Positions 18,389 through 26,688 of a stretch of 64,000 nt of DNA are shown here, in pieces. Location: NCBI RefSeq assembly GCF_006717145.1, contig NZ_VFQF01000001.1:558001-622000 (forward strand), read 5' to 3'. Both the position numbers and the translations under genes were made by a program. The stretch comes from Humibacillus xanthopallidus. Its GTDB lineage: Bacteria; Actinomycetota; Actinomycetes; Actinomycetales; Dermatophilaceae. How positions within the stretch are numbered: position 1 is the first letter of the stretch; each line of letters starts with the position of its first letter. The notes under the pieces were generated by a model, which saw only the letters and a program-made list of their open reading frames with translations, was not told the DNA's origin and made no database searches.

Positions 18389-18927
18389 ACGGGGCGGCGA
18401 CGGCGCCACCGCCGGGGATCGAGTCGCCAGCGACGGCATCGCCGGGAGGGTCGCTCGCGGTCGGCGTGCCCGCGCCCGACTTCACCCTCGTCGACCAGTA
18501 CGGCGTCGACGTGAGCCTCTCGTCGGCGCGGGGCAGGCGCAACGCGGTCGTCGTCTTCTACCCGGCGGCGTTCTCCGGCATCTGCCGCGGTGAGCTGCGG
18601 GCGATCCGCGACGGGCTCGAGGACTTCCAGACCGACGACATCCAGGTGTTCGCGGTCTCGTGCGACTCGATGTACACCCTGCGCGCCTGGGCCGACGCGG
18701 AGGGCCACTTCTTCCCGTTGCTCTCCGACTTCTGGCCCCACGGCGAGGTCGCCCGCCGCTACGGCGTCTTCGACGAGGAGGAGGGCTACGCCCTGCGTGG
18801 CACCTTCCTGCTCGACCGCGACGGTCGGCTCGTCTGGTCCGAGGTGCTCGGCATCGGGCAGGGACGCGACTTCACGGCATACCGCGTGGCGCTCGCGGGC
18901 CTGCGCGAGCAGCAGGCGACGGACTGA
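18385..18927 (+). CDS. ahpE: AhpE-type peroxiredoxin
   Basis: About 180 residues with a thioredoxin-fold peroxiredoxin core. The active site is PAAFSGICRGEL, where Cys is the peroxidatic residue in the PxxxSxxC pattern; the second conserved Arg lies further on. It reduces peroxides, with mycoredoxin or thioredoxin as the likely electron donor in actinobacteria. I propose the TTG at 18385, overlapping the DUF3052 stop (TTGA) with GAAGGGG about 9 bases upstream. That gives a 30-residue extension ahead of the usual core start (LAVGVPAPDFTL). An in-frame GTG at 18343 is the alternative. Confidence 0.85.
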   Translation: MNGAATAPPPGIESPATASPGGSLAVGVPAPDFTLVDQYGVDVSLSSARGRRNAVVVFYPAAFSGICRGELRAIRDGLEDFQTDDIQVFAVSCDSMYTLRAWADAEGHFFPLLSDFWPHGEVARRYGVFDEEEGYALRGTFLLDRDGRLVWSEVLGIGQGRDFTAYRVALAGLREQQATD

Positions 18928-19035
18928 CCCAGCCGGCTCACCTCCGGCTCGGTGCGACCCAGTCGGCGGGAGAGGGCCCGGAGCGCGGCGCGGGCTGACA
19001 CAATGGCCGCCGGGTGGGCTGACCGCGCGCCCCAG

Positions 19036-19108
19036 GGGCCTGTAGCTCAGTTGGTAGAGCACCGCGTTTACACCGCGGGTGTCGTCGGTTCGAGCCCGGC
19101 CGGGCCCA
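19036..19108 (+). tRNA. tRNA-Val (TAC anticodon)
   Basis: A 73-base cloverleaf. The acceptor GGGCCTG/CGGGCCC has one G-T pair, the D-arm is GCTCAGTTGGTAGAGC, the anticodon stem CCGCG/CGCGG closes the loop TTTACAC (anticodon TAC), and the T-arm is GTCGG-TTCGAGC-CCGGC. CCA is not encoded. The next gene starts one base after the discriminator, so processing of the 3' end and expression of that gene are tied together. Confidence 0.95.
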
Positions 19109-19109
19109 C

Positions 19110-20063
19110 GTGCACCACCACGACGACGACGCCGACCCCGGGACCGGCCCTGAGACGGGCCGCGACACCGGCCGGGCGCCGGACCTCACGCTCCGTGACA
19201 TCGTCGGTGCCCTCGAGCGGCTGTGGCCCGTGTCGAGCGCGGCCGAGTGGGACCGGGTCGGTCTCGTCACGGGCGAGCTCGACCAGCCGGTGCGCCGCAT
19301 CCTCTTCGCGCTCGACCCGACCCTCGCGGTCATCGAGGAGGCTCGCGACTGGGGTGCCGACCTGCTCGTCACGCACCATCCGCTCCTGCTGCGTGGGGTG
19401 CACTCGGTGGCGACGACGAGCGCCAAGGGGGCGTCGGTGACCGGTCTCGTGCGCGCCGGGTGCGCGCTCTACGTCGCCCACACCAACGCCGACGTCGCCG
19501 ACCCCGGCGTGTCCACGGTCATCGCCGACGCCCTCGGGCTGACGGAGCAACGCCCGCTCAGCGACCTCGGGGGGTATGCCGCCGGGCGGGTCGGCGTGCT
19601 CGCCGAGCCCCTGTCGCTGGCCGACTTCGCAGACCTGCTCGTCGACGCCCTGCCCGCGACGGCGGGGGGTGTGCGGGTGAGCGGACCGCCGGCCGCGACC
19701 GTGCGCACCGTCGCCGTCATGGGCGGCTCGGGCGACGACCAGTTCGACGCGGCCCGGGCCAGCGGGGCCGACGTCTACGTCACTGCGGACCTGCGCCACC
19801 ACCCCGTCCTCGAGGCCCGCGAGGAGGCCCGCGACGGCACGCCCTTCATCATCGACGCGGGGCACTGGGCCATGGAGTCGCTCTGGCTCGCCACCGCACG
19901 CAAGCAGCTGCTGGCCACGCTCGGGGAGGACGCGGGGGAGGGGCCGTCCGCCGGCGCTGAACCGACTAGGGTCGAGGGCAGACTGTCCGGACTCCGAACC
20001 GAGCCCTGGACCTTCGTCGCCGGAGCCAACCGCGCCCGGCCCGAGCCCGGAGGTGTGTCCTGA
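19110..20063 (+). CDS. Nif3-like dinuclear metal centre protein (DUF34)
   Basis: 317 residues. Metal-binding signatures of the Nif3/YbgI family are visible: THHPLLLRG, HTNADVADPGVS and, late in the protein, AGHWAMES. Family members form hexameric toroids with two metal ions per subunit; activity is debated (GTP cyclohydrolase-like or phosphatase-like). The only upstream start is the GTG at 19110, one base after tRNA-Val, with no ribosome site. The family core begins near DLTLRDIVGALERLW, so about 25 residues are extra. The C-terminus leads into the zinc-ribbon gene with a 4-base overlap. Confidence 0.85.
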   Translation: MHHHDDDADPGTGPETGRDTGRAPDLTLRDIVGALERLWPVSSAAEWDRVGLVTGELDQPVRRILFALDPTLAVIEEARDWGADLLVTHHPLLLRGVHSVATTSAKGASVTGLVRAGCALYVAHTNADVADPGVSTVIADALGLTEQRPLSDLGGYAAGRVGVLAEPLSLADFADLLVDALPATAGGVRVSGPPAATVRTVAVMGGSGDDQFDAARASGADVYVTADLRHHPVLEAREEARDGTPFIIDAGHWAMESLWLATARKQLLATLGEDAGEGPSAGAEPTRVEGRLSGLRTEPWTFVAGANRARPEPGGVS

Positions 20064-20800
20064 AAGCCGATCCGTCCCGTCAGTGGCGCCTGCTCGACCT
20101 GCAGGCGATCGACACGCGCCTCGACCAGATCGCGCACGCTCGGACCCACCTGCCGCAGCTGCCCGCGATCGAGGCGGCCCGTCGCGAGCTCTCGGCCCTC
20201 GACACCGACATCGTCAACGCCCGCACGACCGCCGGCGACGTACGCCGCGAGGTCGCCAAGTCCGAGCAGGACGTCCAGCTCGTGCGTGACCGGGCGGCTC
20301 GCAACCAGTCCCGGCTCGACGCCGGGCAGGGCAGCGCGAAGGACCTCCAGGCCCTCCAGCACGAGCTGGCCTCGCTCGCCCGCCGCCAGTCCGAGCTCGA
20401 GGACCTCGAGCTCGAGGTGATGGAGCGCTCCGAGACCCTCGACGCGCGAGTCGTGCAGCTCGACGCCGACCGTGAGCAGCTCGCGGCACGGCTCGCCGCG
20501 CTCGAGTCGGAGCGCGACGCGGCTCTCGCCGACCTCGCGGCCGAGGAGGCCAAGGTCGGCTCCGGCCGCGCCGACATCGTCGCCGGCATCGGCGAGGAGC
20601 TCGCCGCCCTCTACGAGAAGATCCGCGCGAGCAGCGGGGGTCTCGCTGCGGCCGAGCTGAAGCACCGTCGCTGCGGCGGCTGCCGGCTCGAGCTAAACAA
20701 CGTCGACCTCTCGCGCATCCGCTCTGCCGCGCAGGACGAGGTCGTGCGGTGCGAGGAGTGCCGCCGCATCATGATCCGCACCGCCGAGTCCGGTCTGTGA
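20060..20800 (+). CDS. Zinc-ribbon coiled-coil protein (C4-type, DUF164 family)
   Basis: 246 residues. Residues 10-200 are a long coiled coil rich in Glu, Leu and Arg. A zinc ribbon follows, with CGGC and CEEC pairs about 24 residues apart, near the C-terminus. The family is thought to act in nucleic-acid or RNA-related transactions; no reaction is known. The first ATG/GTG in frame is at 20282, which would remove a third of the coiled coil. The CTG at 20060 overlaps the previous stop (CTGA) and has GGAGG 5 bases upstream, so I take it as the start. Its own stop overlaps the next GTG. Confidence 0.8.
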   Translation: MKADPSRQWRLLDLQAIDTRLDQIAHARTHLPQLPAIEAARRELSALDTDIVNARTTAGDVRREVAKSEQDVQLVRDRAARNQSRLDAGQGSAKDLQALQHELASLARRQSELEDLELEVMERSETLDARVVQLDADREQLAARLAALESERDAALADLAAEEAKVGSGRADIVAGIGEELAALYEKIRASSGGLAAAELKHRRCGGCRLELNNVDLSRIRSAAQDEVVRCEECRRIMIRTAESGL

Positions 20801-21804
20801 GCCCTGCGACGACACGCGCGAAGCAGCCGGGCAGCCGTCGTCGCCTCGTCATCGAGGCAGACGGCGGGTCGCGCGGCAACCCCGGGGTCGCGGGCTACGG
20901 CGCCCTCGTGCGCGACCCCGCGAGCGGGCGCGTGCTCATCGAGATGGCCGAGCCGCTCGGCAAGCAGAGCAACAACGTCGCCGAGTACTCCGGGCTCCTC
21001 GCCGGCCTGCGTGCCGTCGTCGACCTCGACCCATCTGCCGATGTCGTGGCGCGCATGGACTCCAAGCTCGTCGTCGAGCAGATGTCGGGCCGCTGGAAGA
21101 TCAAGCACGAGGACATGCGTCGCCTCGCGCTCGAGGCGCGCGACCTGTGTGCCGAGATCGGTGACGCGGGAGGGTCCGTGTCGTTCGAGTGGATCCCGCG
21201 TGAGAAGAACAAGGCCGCGGACGCGCTGAGCAACGACGCGATGGACGGCAAGTCGATCCACCGGGTCCTGCACGACGTCGACGCGAATGATGCTGCAGCA
21301 CAGGCGGACTCGGCGGTCTCGCCGGGCTCCCAGGAGCGCGCAGACGTCGTCGCCCACCACAAGCCCCTGCGACTGCTGCTCGTGCAGGTGCCGCTCGTCG
21401 AGGCCGCAGTGCCCCTGGTCGTGGGCGCCGTGCTCCGCCTCGTGGGGTCCGGCGCTGAGGTCGTCACGTGCGACGAGCCCCTGGCGCTCGAGGTCGCGCG
21501 GGCGGTCGGCGCCGAGGTGGGCGCCGAGCCGACCGTGTCGGGCCTGTGGGCCGGCCGGGCACCCGGTGAGGACGCCGACGAGACGGTGCGCACGGCATAC
21601 CGCTCGCTCGCGGCGCGCGGCGGCACGGTCGTTGCCGTGACGAGCCGTCGCGGCGTGCTCTCGGTGCTGACCGACGTGCTCGAGACTCCAGGGCCACGCT
21701 TCTGGGCCATCGCGACGGCGCCCGGCAGCCTGACCGCGGTCGAGGTCTGGGAGGACGGGTCGTCCGCGGTCGCTTTCACCAATCGGACCGAGCATCTCGC
21801 CTGA
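20797..21804 (+). CDS. RNase HI fused to a degenerate histidine-phosphatase domain
   Basis: 335 residues. The N-terminal 150 residues are RNase H type I, with the catalytic acids in EADGGSRGNPG (Asp22), NNVAEYSGLL, ARMDSKLVVEQ and NKAADALSNDAM. The C-terminal 140 residues align with the CobC-like phosphatase of mycobacterial Rv2228c. The RHG motif is replaced by VQVPL and the second catalytic His block reads AVTSRRGVLS, so phosphatase activity should be lost. The first half should cleave RNA in RNA-DNA hybrids. The GTG at 20797 overlaps the zinc-ribbon stop by 4 bases, giving a coupled three-gene chain with Nif3. Confidence 0.85.
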   Translation: MSPATTRAKQPGSRRRLVIEADGGSRGNPGVAGYGALVRDPASGRVLIEMAEPLGKQSNNVAEYSGLLAGLRAVVDLDPSADVVARMDSKLVVEQMSGRWKIKHEDMRRLALEARDLCAEIGDAGGSVSFEWIPREKNKAADALSNDAMDGKSIHRVLHDVDANDAAAQADSAVSPGSQERADVVAHHKPLRLLLVQVPLVEAAVPLVVGAVLRLVGSGAEVVTCDEPLALEVARAVGAEVGAEPTVSGLWAGRAPGEDADETVRTAYRSLAARGGTVVAVTSRRGVLSVLTDVLETPGPRFWAIATAPGSLTAVEVWEDGSSAVAFTNRTEHLA

Positions 21805-21816
21805 CGGACGCTGTGC

Positions 21817-21829
21817 GATATTCGCTTGC
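21817..21829 (+). promoter_or_regulatory. Leaderless promoter of the rhodanese-metZ pair
   Basis: GATATT at 21817-21822 is followed by 7 bases and then the ATG at 21830, with no Shine-Dalgarno. This is the actinobacterial leaderless arrangement, with transcription expected to begin at the start codon. Confidence 0.5.
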
Positions 21830-22243
21830 ATGAGCTATGCCGGTGACGTGACACCCGCCGAGGCCTGGGAGGCCCTCTCCGACGACCCCGCCGCCGTCCT
21901 CGTCGACGTGCGCACGGCCGCCGAGTGGTCCTACGTCGGGCTGCCCGACCTGCGCGGTCTGGGCAAGGACATCGTGCGGGTCGAGTGGCAGACCTACCCC
22001 ACCGGCGCGATCAACCCCGACTTCGTCGCGGAGCTCGAGGGCGCCGGTGTGGACCGTTCTGCGACCGTCTACTTCCTCTGCCGCTCCGGCGTGCGGTCCG
22101 TCGCGGCCGCCGAGGCTGCCACAGCCGCCGGATGGTCGCGGTCGCTCAACGTGCTCGAGGGGTTCGAGGGCCCGCACGACGCCAAGCACCACCGCACCGT
22201 GGCGGGCTGGAAGGTCGCGGGCCTGCCGTGGGTGCAGGGATGA
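21830..22243 (+). CDS. Rhodanese-like sulphurtransferase
   Basis: 137 residues forming one rhodanese domain. The active-site loop is CRSGVRS (Cys near residue 84), and the substrate-binding region includes VDVRTAAEWSYVGLPDL. It should transfer sulphane sulphur from a persulphide on Cys. Its stop overlaps the metZ start (ATGA). The pairing recurs in actinobacteria and suggests supply or handling of sulphide for homocysteine synthesis, though the donor is unproven. Confidence 0.9.
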   Translation: MSYAGDVTPAEAWEALSDDPAAVLVDVRTAAEWSYVGLPDLRGLGKDIVRVEWQTYPTGAINPDFVAELEGAGVDRSATVYFLCRSGVRSVAAAEAATAAGWSRSLNVLEGFEGPHDAKHHRTVAGWKVAGLPWVQG

Positions 22244-23421
22244 GCGACGACGTGCAGCAGTGGCGGCCCGACACCCTCGCAGTGCGAGCAGGCTTGTCGC
22301 GCAGTGGTTTCGAGGAAACGGCGGAGGCCATCTACCTCACCTCCGGCTTCGTCTACGAGACCGCGGAGGAGGCGGAGGCGGCCTTCAAGGGCGACGTCGA
22401 CCGCTTCGTCTACTCCCGCTACGGCAACCCCACCGTCACGATGTTCGAGGAGCGGCTGCGCCAGCTCGACGGGGCCGAGGCGTGCTTCGCGACCGGCTCC
22501 GGCATGTCGGCCGTCTTCGTCGCGCTCGCCGCGCTGCTCGGCAAGGGCGACCGCGTCGTGTCGTCGCGCGCCCTCTTCGGCTCCTGCTTCGTCATCCTCG
22601 ACGAGATCCTCCCGCGGTGGGGTGTCGAGAGCGTCTTCGTCGACGGCACCGACCTCGACCAGTGGCGCGAGGCGCTCTCCGAGCCGACGACCGCCGTCTT
22701 CTTCGAGACCCCGAGCAACCCGATGCAGGAGCTCGTCGACATCGCCGCCGTGAGCGAGCTCGCCCACGCGGCGGGCGCCAAGGTCGTCGTCGACAACGTC
22801 TTCGGCACCCCGGTCTTCTCCAAGCCCTTCGAGCACGGCGCCGACATCGTCGTCTACTCGGCCACGAAGCACATCGACGGCCAGGGCCGCGTGCTCGGCG
22901 GTGCGGTGCTCGGGCCCAAGGAGTTCATCGACGGCCCGGTGCAGAACCTCATGCGTCACACGGGCCCGTCGATGTCGCCCTTCAACGCCTGGGTGCTCGT
23001 CAAGGGGCTCGAGACGATGTCGCTCCGGGTCGAGCGGATGGCGGCGAGCGCCCTCGAGGTGGCGCGCTTCCTCGAGTCGCACCCCAAGGTCGCCAAGGTC
23101 GTGCACCCCTTCCTGCCCTCGCACCCCCAGCACGAGCTCGCGAAGCGGCAGATGCTCGCGGCCGGCACGGTCGTGACGTTCGAGCTCGACGGCGGCAAGG
23201 ACGAGGCCTTCGCGCTGATGAACGCGCTCGAGGTCATCGACATCTCCAACAACCTCGGCGACTCGAAGTCGCTCATCACCCACCCGGCGACGACGACTCA
23301 CCGCAGACTGGCGCCCGAGGCGCGGGCTGCGGTCGGCATCACCGACGGCGTGCTGCGGGTCTCGATCGGCCTCGAGGACGTGCGCGACCTCATCGACGAC
23401 CTCACCCGAGCCCTCGCCTGA
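22240..23421 (+). CDS. metZ: O-succinylhomoserine sulphhydrylase
   Basis: 393 residues of the Cys/Met metabolism PLP-enzyme family. The PLP lysine is Lys210 in YSATKHIDGQG. Other marks are the VYSRYGNPTVTMFEERL motif and the FETPSNP block. The length and the VVYSATKHIDGQGR context fit MetZ better than cystathionine synthase. It forms homocysteine from O-succinylhomoserine and sulphide. The ATG at 22240 overlaps the rhodanese stop. The gene is followed by five 32-bp tandem repeats. Confidence 0.92.
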   Translation: MSDDVQQWRPDTLAVRAGLSRSGFEETAEAIYLTSGFVYETAEEAEAAFKGDVDRFVYSRYGNPTVTMFEERLRQLDGAEACFATGSGMSAVFVALAALLGKGDRVVSSRALFGSCFVILDEILPRWGVESVFVDGTDLDQWREALSEPTTAVFFETPSNPMQELVDIAAVSELAHAAGAKVVVDNVFGTPVFSKPFEHGADIVVYSATKHIDGQGRVLGGAVLGPKEFIDGPVQNLMRHTGPSMSPFNAWVLVKGLETMSLRVERMAASALEVARFLESHPKVAKVVHPFLPSHPQHELAKRQMLAAGTVVTFELDGGKDEAFALMNALEVIDISNNLGDSKSLITHPATTTHRRLAPEARAAVGITDGVLRVSIGLEDVRDLIDDLTRALA

Positions 23422-23426
23422 AACAA

Positions 23427-23586
23427 GTCGAGAGGCCACACCTGGTCGCCCAGACTCAGTCGAGAGGCCACTCCTGGTCGCCCGGACCGAGTCGAGAGGC
23501 CACTCCTGGTCGCCCGGACCGAGTCGAGAGGCCACTCTTGGTCGCCCGGACCGAGTCGAGAGGCCAAACCTGGTCGCTCGATCCTC
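23427..23586. repeat. Five tandem 32-bp repeats between convergent metZ and the ArsB-like gene
   Basis: Units begin at 23427, 23459, 23491, 23523 and 23555, each with GTCGAGAGGCCAC near the start and CTGGTCGCCCGGACC later. The inner copies are nearly identical; the outer ones vary at a few bases. Each unit can form a small hairpin (GGCCA-CTCC-TGGTC). There are no spacers, so this is not a CRISPR array. The unit is not a multiple of three and lies outside genes. It may act as a terminator array, a protein-binding array or a variable-number locus. Confidence 0.85.
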
Positions 23587-23588
23587 GC

Positions 23589-24680
23589 TCAGGCGGTGAG
23601 GGCCAGGGCGAGCGTGGCACCCGTGACAACGACCACGGCGCAGGTCAGGCCGGTGGCGCCGAGCCGGCGCCACGAGACCGTCACCCCGGCGGCCCGGCAC
23701 CGCTGGGCCCAGAGGATCGTCGCGAGCGAGCCCCAGACCGTGACGAGCGGTCCGGCGTTGACCCCGACGAGCAGCGCAGCGAGGCGAACGGGGGAGTGCT
23801 CGGCGGTCACCTCGAGCGCGAGGTAGGCGGGGAGGTTGTTGATGGCGTTGGCGGAAACAGCCCCGGTCGAGCTGAGGCGCAGCAGGTCGGCGGCGGTCGT
23901 GCCGCCACCGACGACCTCCGTCAGCCACGGGCCGAGCCCCGCTCCGAGAGCGAGGTCGACGACGACGAAGAGCACGGCGACGCCGAGCGCCGCCTTCCAG
24001 GGCACGCTGATGCGCTTCAGCAGCGTCGGGGCGCGCAGGGCCGTGACGGCGAGCAGGACGAGCGCTGCCGCGATGGCCGGCCACGCCGGCGTGATGCCGG
24101 AGACGAAGGCGGGTGCGAGCAGCGCTGCGACGACCGCCGAGACGACCATGAGGGTGCGGTCGTGCGGCTCGGCCTTCGGCGGCTTCTCGTAGCGGCCGCG
24201 CAGGTCGCGCCGGTGGAGCAGCCACAGCACGATGACCGTGAGGAGGATAGCGACGAGAGCCGGTGGCCACATGAGGGCGACGTACTCGTTGACCGACAGA
24301 CCTAGTGCTGTGAAGTGGTGCAGCGCAAGCAGATTCGTGAGGTTCGAGACCGGTAGCAGCAGCGATGCCGTGTTGGCCAGCCACAGGGTGGTCATTGCAA
24401 AGGCGAGCGGCGGCACTCCCACCTGAGTTGCCACGGTGACCGCCACGGGGGTGAGCAGCACCGCTGTCGTGTCGAGACTGAGCAGGATCGTGCTCACGCA
24501 GGCGAGTACGACGACGAGCAGCCACAGCACGACGACCCGGCCGCGCGCAGCACGAGCGGCGAGGTGTGCGGCTTCGTCGAAGACTCCCGCGAGGTCGCAG
24601 ATCTCGGCGACGACGGTGATGGCGATGAGGAAGGCCAGGACGGGCAGGACCCGATCCGCGAGGACCGCAAGGTCGGTCAC
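23589..24680 (-). CDS. ArsB/SLC13-type membrane permease
   Basis: 363 residues with about ten hydrophobic segments. Features of the ion transporter superfamily include SLDTTAVLLTPVAV in the first half, WLANTASLLLPVSNLTNLLAL, and a second-half repeat with SANAINNLPAYLAL. ArsB members export arsenite or carry anions or cations; the substrate is not evident and no ars regulator is nearby. The GTG at 24680 overlaps the yaaA stop by 4 bases (GTGA), so the two are translated together. The stop lies next to the 32-bp repeat block. Confidence 0.8.
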   Translation of the reverse strand: MTDLAVLADRVLPVLAFLIAITVVAEICDLAGVFDEAAHLAARAARGRVVVLWLLVVVLACVSTILLSLDTTAVLLTPVAVTVATQVGVPPLAFAMTTLWLANTASLLLPVSNLTNLLALHHFTALGLSVNEYVALMWPPALVAILLTVIVLWLLHRRDLRGRYEKPPKAEPHDRTLMVVSAVVAALLAPAFVSGITPAWPAIAAALVLLAVTALRAPTLLKRISVPWKAALGVAVLFVVVDLALGAGLGPWLTEVVGGGTTAADLLRLSSTGAVSANAINNLPAYLALEVTAEHSPVRLAALLVGVNAGPLVTVWGSLATILWAQRCRAAGVTVSWRRLGATGLTCAVVVVTGATLALALTA

Positions 24681-25474
24681 CGCACGCCCTGCTGCGCCTC
24701 ATCGGTACTCACGCCCCGCAGGCCCGGGCGCTGCTCCTGCACGGCGAGGGTCCACGGCCGACCGGCCCGAGGGGGAGCCGTCAGCTCGACGTCGAAGTGC
24801 GCGGACAGTCGCTCCGCCAGGGCGGCGGGACTGCGAGGCGCCTCGGCCTGCACGAGCTCGCGGGTGACGAGACCTCGTGTGTGCTTGGCGTTGTGCGACG
24901 CGCCCGGCACGGTGACGTGCACCCACCGCTCGGCGCGCTCGGCCGTGGGACGCCACATGGCGGCATACGTCGTCGACCGGCAGTCGACGACCAGCTCGCG
25001 CGGCTTGACGGCGGCGTCGAGCGCCCCGGCCAGCAGACCACGCCACTCCCGGTCGAGCACCCCGACCCCCGGCACCCGGGCGCTCACGTGCACCCGGTAG
25101 GCCGGCACCCGGTCGGTGAGACGCAGCGCCCCGAACATCGCGGAGATGACGACGATGCTGCGGTTGGCGCGCCGCTTCGAGGCGGCGTCGAGCGAGGCGT
25201 GGTCGAGCGCCTGGTAGAGCACCCCGCTGTAGACCTGAACCGCAGCGGCGGTCGGCGCGGTGCGCAGGTCGACGTTGCGCAGCACCTGGTCGACGAGCCC
25301 GGCGCTGACCCCCAGCACCTCGGTGGCTCCGGGCTGCGCGCTGACGGCGGCCACTGCGTCGACGACGGACTCGCGCAGCGGGTTCAGGTCGGGGAAGGAG
25401 AGCGTCGTGAGGTCGAGCGGGCGTCCTCGTCGCGCGGGGGTCTTGCCCTCGGACGGGGGAAGCAGGATCAGCAC
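24677..25474 (-). CDS. yaaA: YaaA family peroxide-stress/DNA-binding protein (DUF328)
   Basis: 265 residues with the family opening MLILLPPSEGKTPARRG, then a YSGVLYQALD segment, FGALRLTDRVPAYRV and a C-terminal region with NAKHTRGLVTREL. In E. coli YaaA lowers intracellular free iron under peroxide stress, and the fold binds DNA. The role in this organism is inferred. It is coupled to the downstream permease gene, an uncommon partner that might point to metal or metalloid handling. Confidence 0.85.
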   Translation of the reverse strand: MLILLPPSEGKTPARRGRPLDLTTLSFPDLNPLRESVVDAVAAVSAQPGATEVLGVSAGLVDQVLRNVDLRTAPTAAAVQVYSGVLYQALDHASLDAASKRRANRSIVVISAMFGALRLTDRVPAYRVHVSARVPGVGVLDREWRGLLAGALDAAVKPRELVVDCRSTTYAAMWRPTAERAERWVHVTVPGASHNAKHTRGLVTRELVQAEAPRSPAALAERLSAHFDVELTAPPRAGRPWTLAVQEQRPGLRGVSTDEAQQGVR

Positions 25475-25560
25475 GGGGTCAGCCTAGGTCGACCCGCCGG
25501 CCCGAGGTCCGCGGGTCCGGGTTGCTGGACGGACGGCCCGACCCGCAGCCGCGGGGCTGC

Positions 25561-26571
25561 TCAGCGCAGCGGCTCGAGCGACAGCCCCTTGGCGCGCAGG
25601 CCGCGGATGAGCCCGGGCAGGGCACTCGGGGTGTTCGCTCCCGACATGTGCATGAGCACGACCCCACCGGCACGGGCGGGCGCGGTGACGGCGTCGCCGT
25701 AGAGGACCTTGTTGATGATCGTCGTGGCCGAGACCCCGGCGTAGTCGGAGGTGTCCGTCGTCCAGTGGCACACGCGGTAACCGAGCGCTGCGGCGTCGGT
25801 GGTGACGCGCTGAGAGTAGGCGCCGGCGCCGTAGGGAGGACGGATGAGCTTCGGCGAGGAGGTGGCGCCCACGCCGTGGCTGATCTGCCACCGGACCGAC
25901 GAGCTGGAGAGGCTTGAGAGGGCGGGGTGCGAGTAGGTGTGGTTGCCCAGCAGGTGGCCGGCGTTGCGGATGGCCGCCATCTTCGACGGGTTGGCGGCGG
26001 CCCACTCACCGGTCGGCAGGAAGCGCCCGCGCACGTTGTACGCCTTGAGCGTGGCCAGCATCGAGTTGAGGTTGGTCCACCCGACGTTGCCATCGTCGAA
26101 GGTCAGCTGCACCCGCGAGCTCGTGTTCCAGCACCGCTCGATGCTGTCACGCGTGGCTGCGCTCACCGGGGCCGATGCGTAGCCCTTGGTCGCGATGGAC
26201 TTGTAGCCGTAGGCCGAGTACTGCGTCGCATAGCCGGAACGGGTGAAGATCGCGCGACCGGAGATGCTCCAGGTGCCGGTGCGCGCCGGCAACGTCACCC
26301 AGCAGCGTTGCGACCACGCCGTGCCGTGCTTCCACTGCCCACCGTTGCAGACCCCGGCGACCCCGCCGACCGAGACCCGGAAGCTCAGGGCGTAGCCGCT
26401 CGGCCGTGAGCTCGTCGTGACGACGACGGCGACGGTCGAGCCGGGGGAGTCGTAGCCCGGGCCCGTGACCCGCACGCTCGGCGCTGCCTGCGCCGGCGCC
26501 GACAGCGCGACGACGGGCACGAGGAGCCCGGCCGCAGCGCCCGCGATGAGCGTCCTGATGCACCGTCGCAT
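25561..26571 (-). CDS. Secreted polysaccharide deacetylase (NodB domain)
   Basis: 336 residues. A signal peptide of about 29 residues ends in APAQAAP. An N-terminal beta-rich module of about 110 residues with paired cysteines follows. The NodB deacetylase domain then carries LTFDDGNVGW (catalytic and metal Asp), GNHTYSHPAL (metal His pair) and RPPYGAG. It should remove acetyl groups from extracellular glycan such as chitin-type or peptidoglycan sugars. I chose the ATG at 26571, with GGGGA 5 bases upstream, since the frame extends far upstream only as antisense shadow. It is divergent from the RNB nuclease. Confidence 0.9.
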   Translation of the reverse strand: MRRCIRTLIAGAAAGLLVPVVALSAPAQAAPSVRVTGPGYDSPGSTVAVVVTTSSRPSGYALSFRVSVGGVAGVCNGGQWKHGTAWSQRCWVTLPARTGTWSISGRAIFTRSGYATQYSAYGYKSIATKGYASAPVSAATRDSIERCWNTSSRVQLTFDDGNVGWTNLNSMLATLKAYNVRGRFLPTGEWAAANPSKMAAIRNAGHLLGNHTYSHPALSSLSSSSVRWQISHGVGATSSPKLIRPPYGAGAYSQRVTTDAAALGYRVCHWTTDTSDYAGVSATTIINKVLYGDAVTAPARAGGVVLMHMSGANTPSALPGLIRGLRAKGLSLEPLR

Positions 26572-26688
26572 GACCGTCCCCTGTCGCCGTGGTCGTCGTG
26601 CTCGTCGTGGTTGCCTTGCTCGCATTGTGGCCGGGTTCGGCGAGTGCGTCCCGCTTTTGGACGACGTGCGGTGCGTAGGGTGATCGCC

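Noticed and set aside
23427-23586. CRISPR array
   Set aside because: Repeats are directly adjacent, with no unique spacers, and no cas genes are present.
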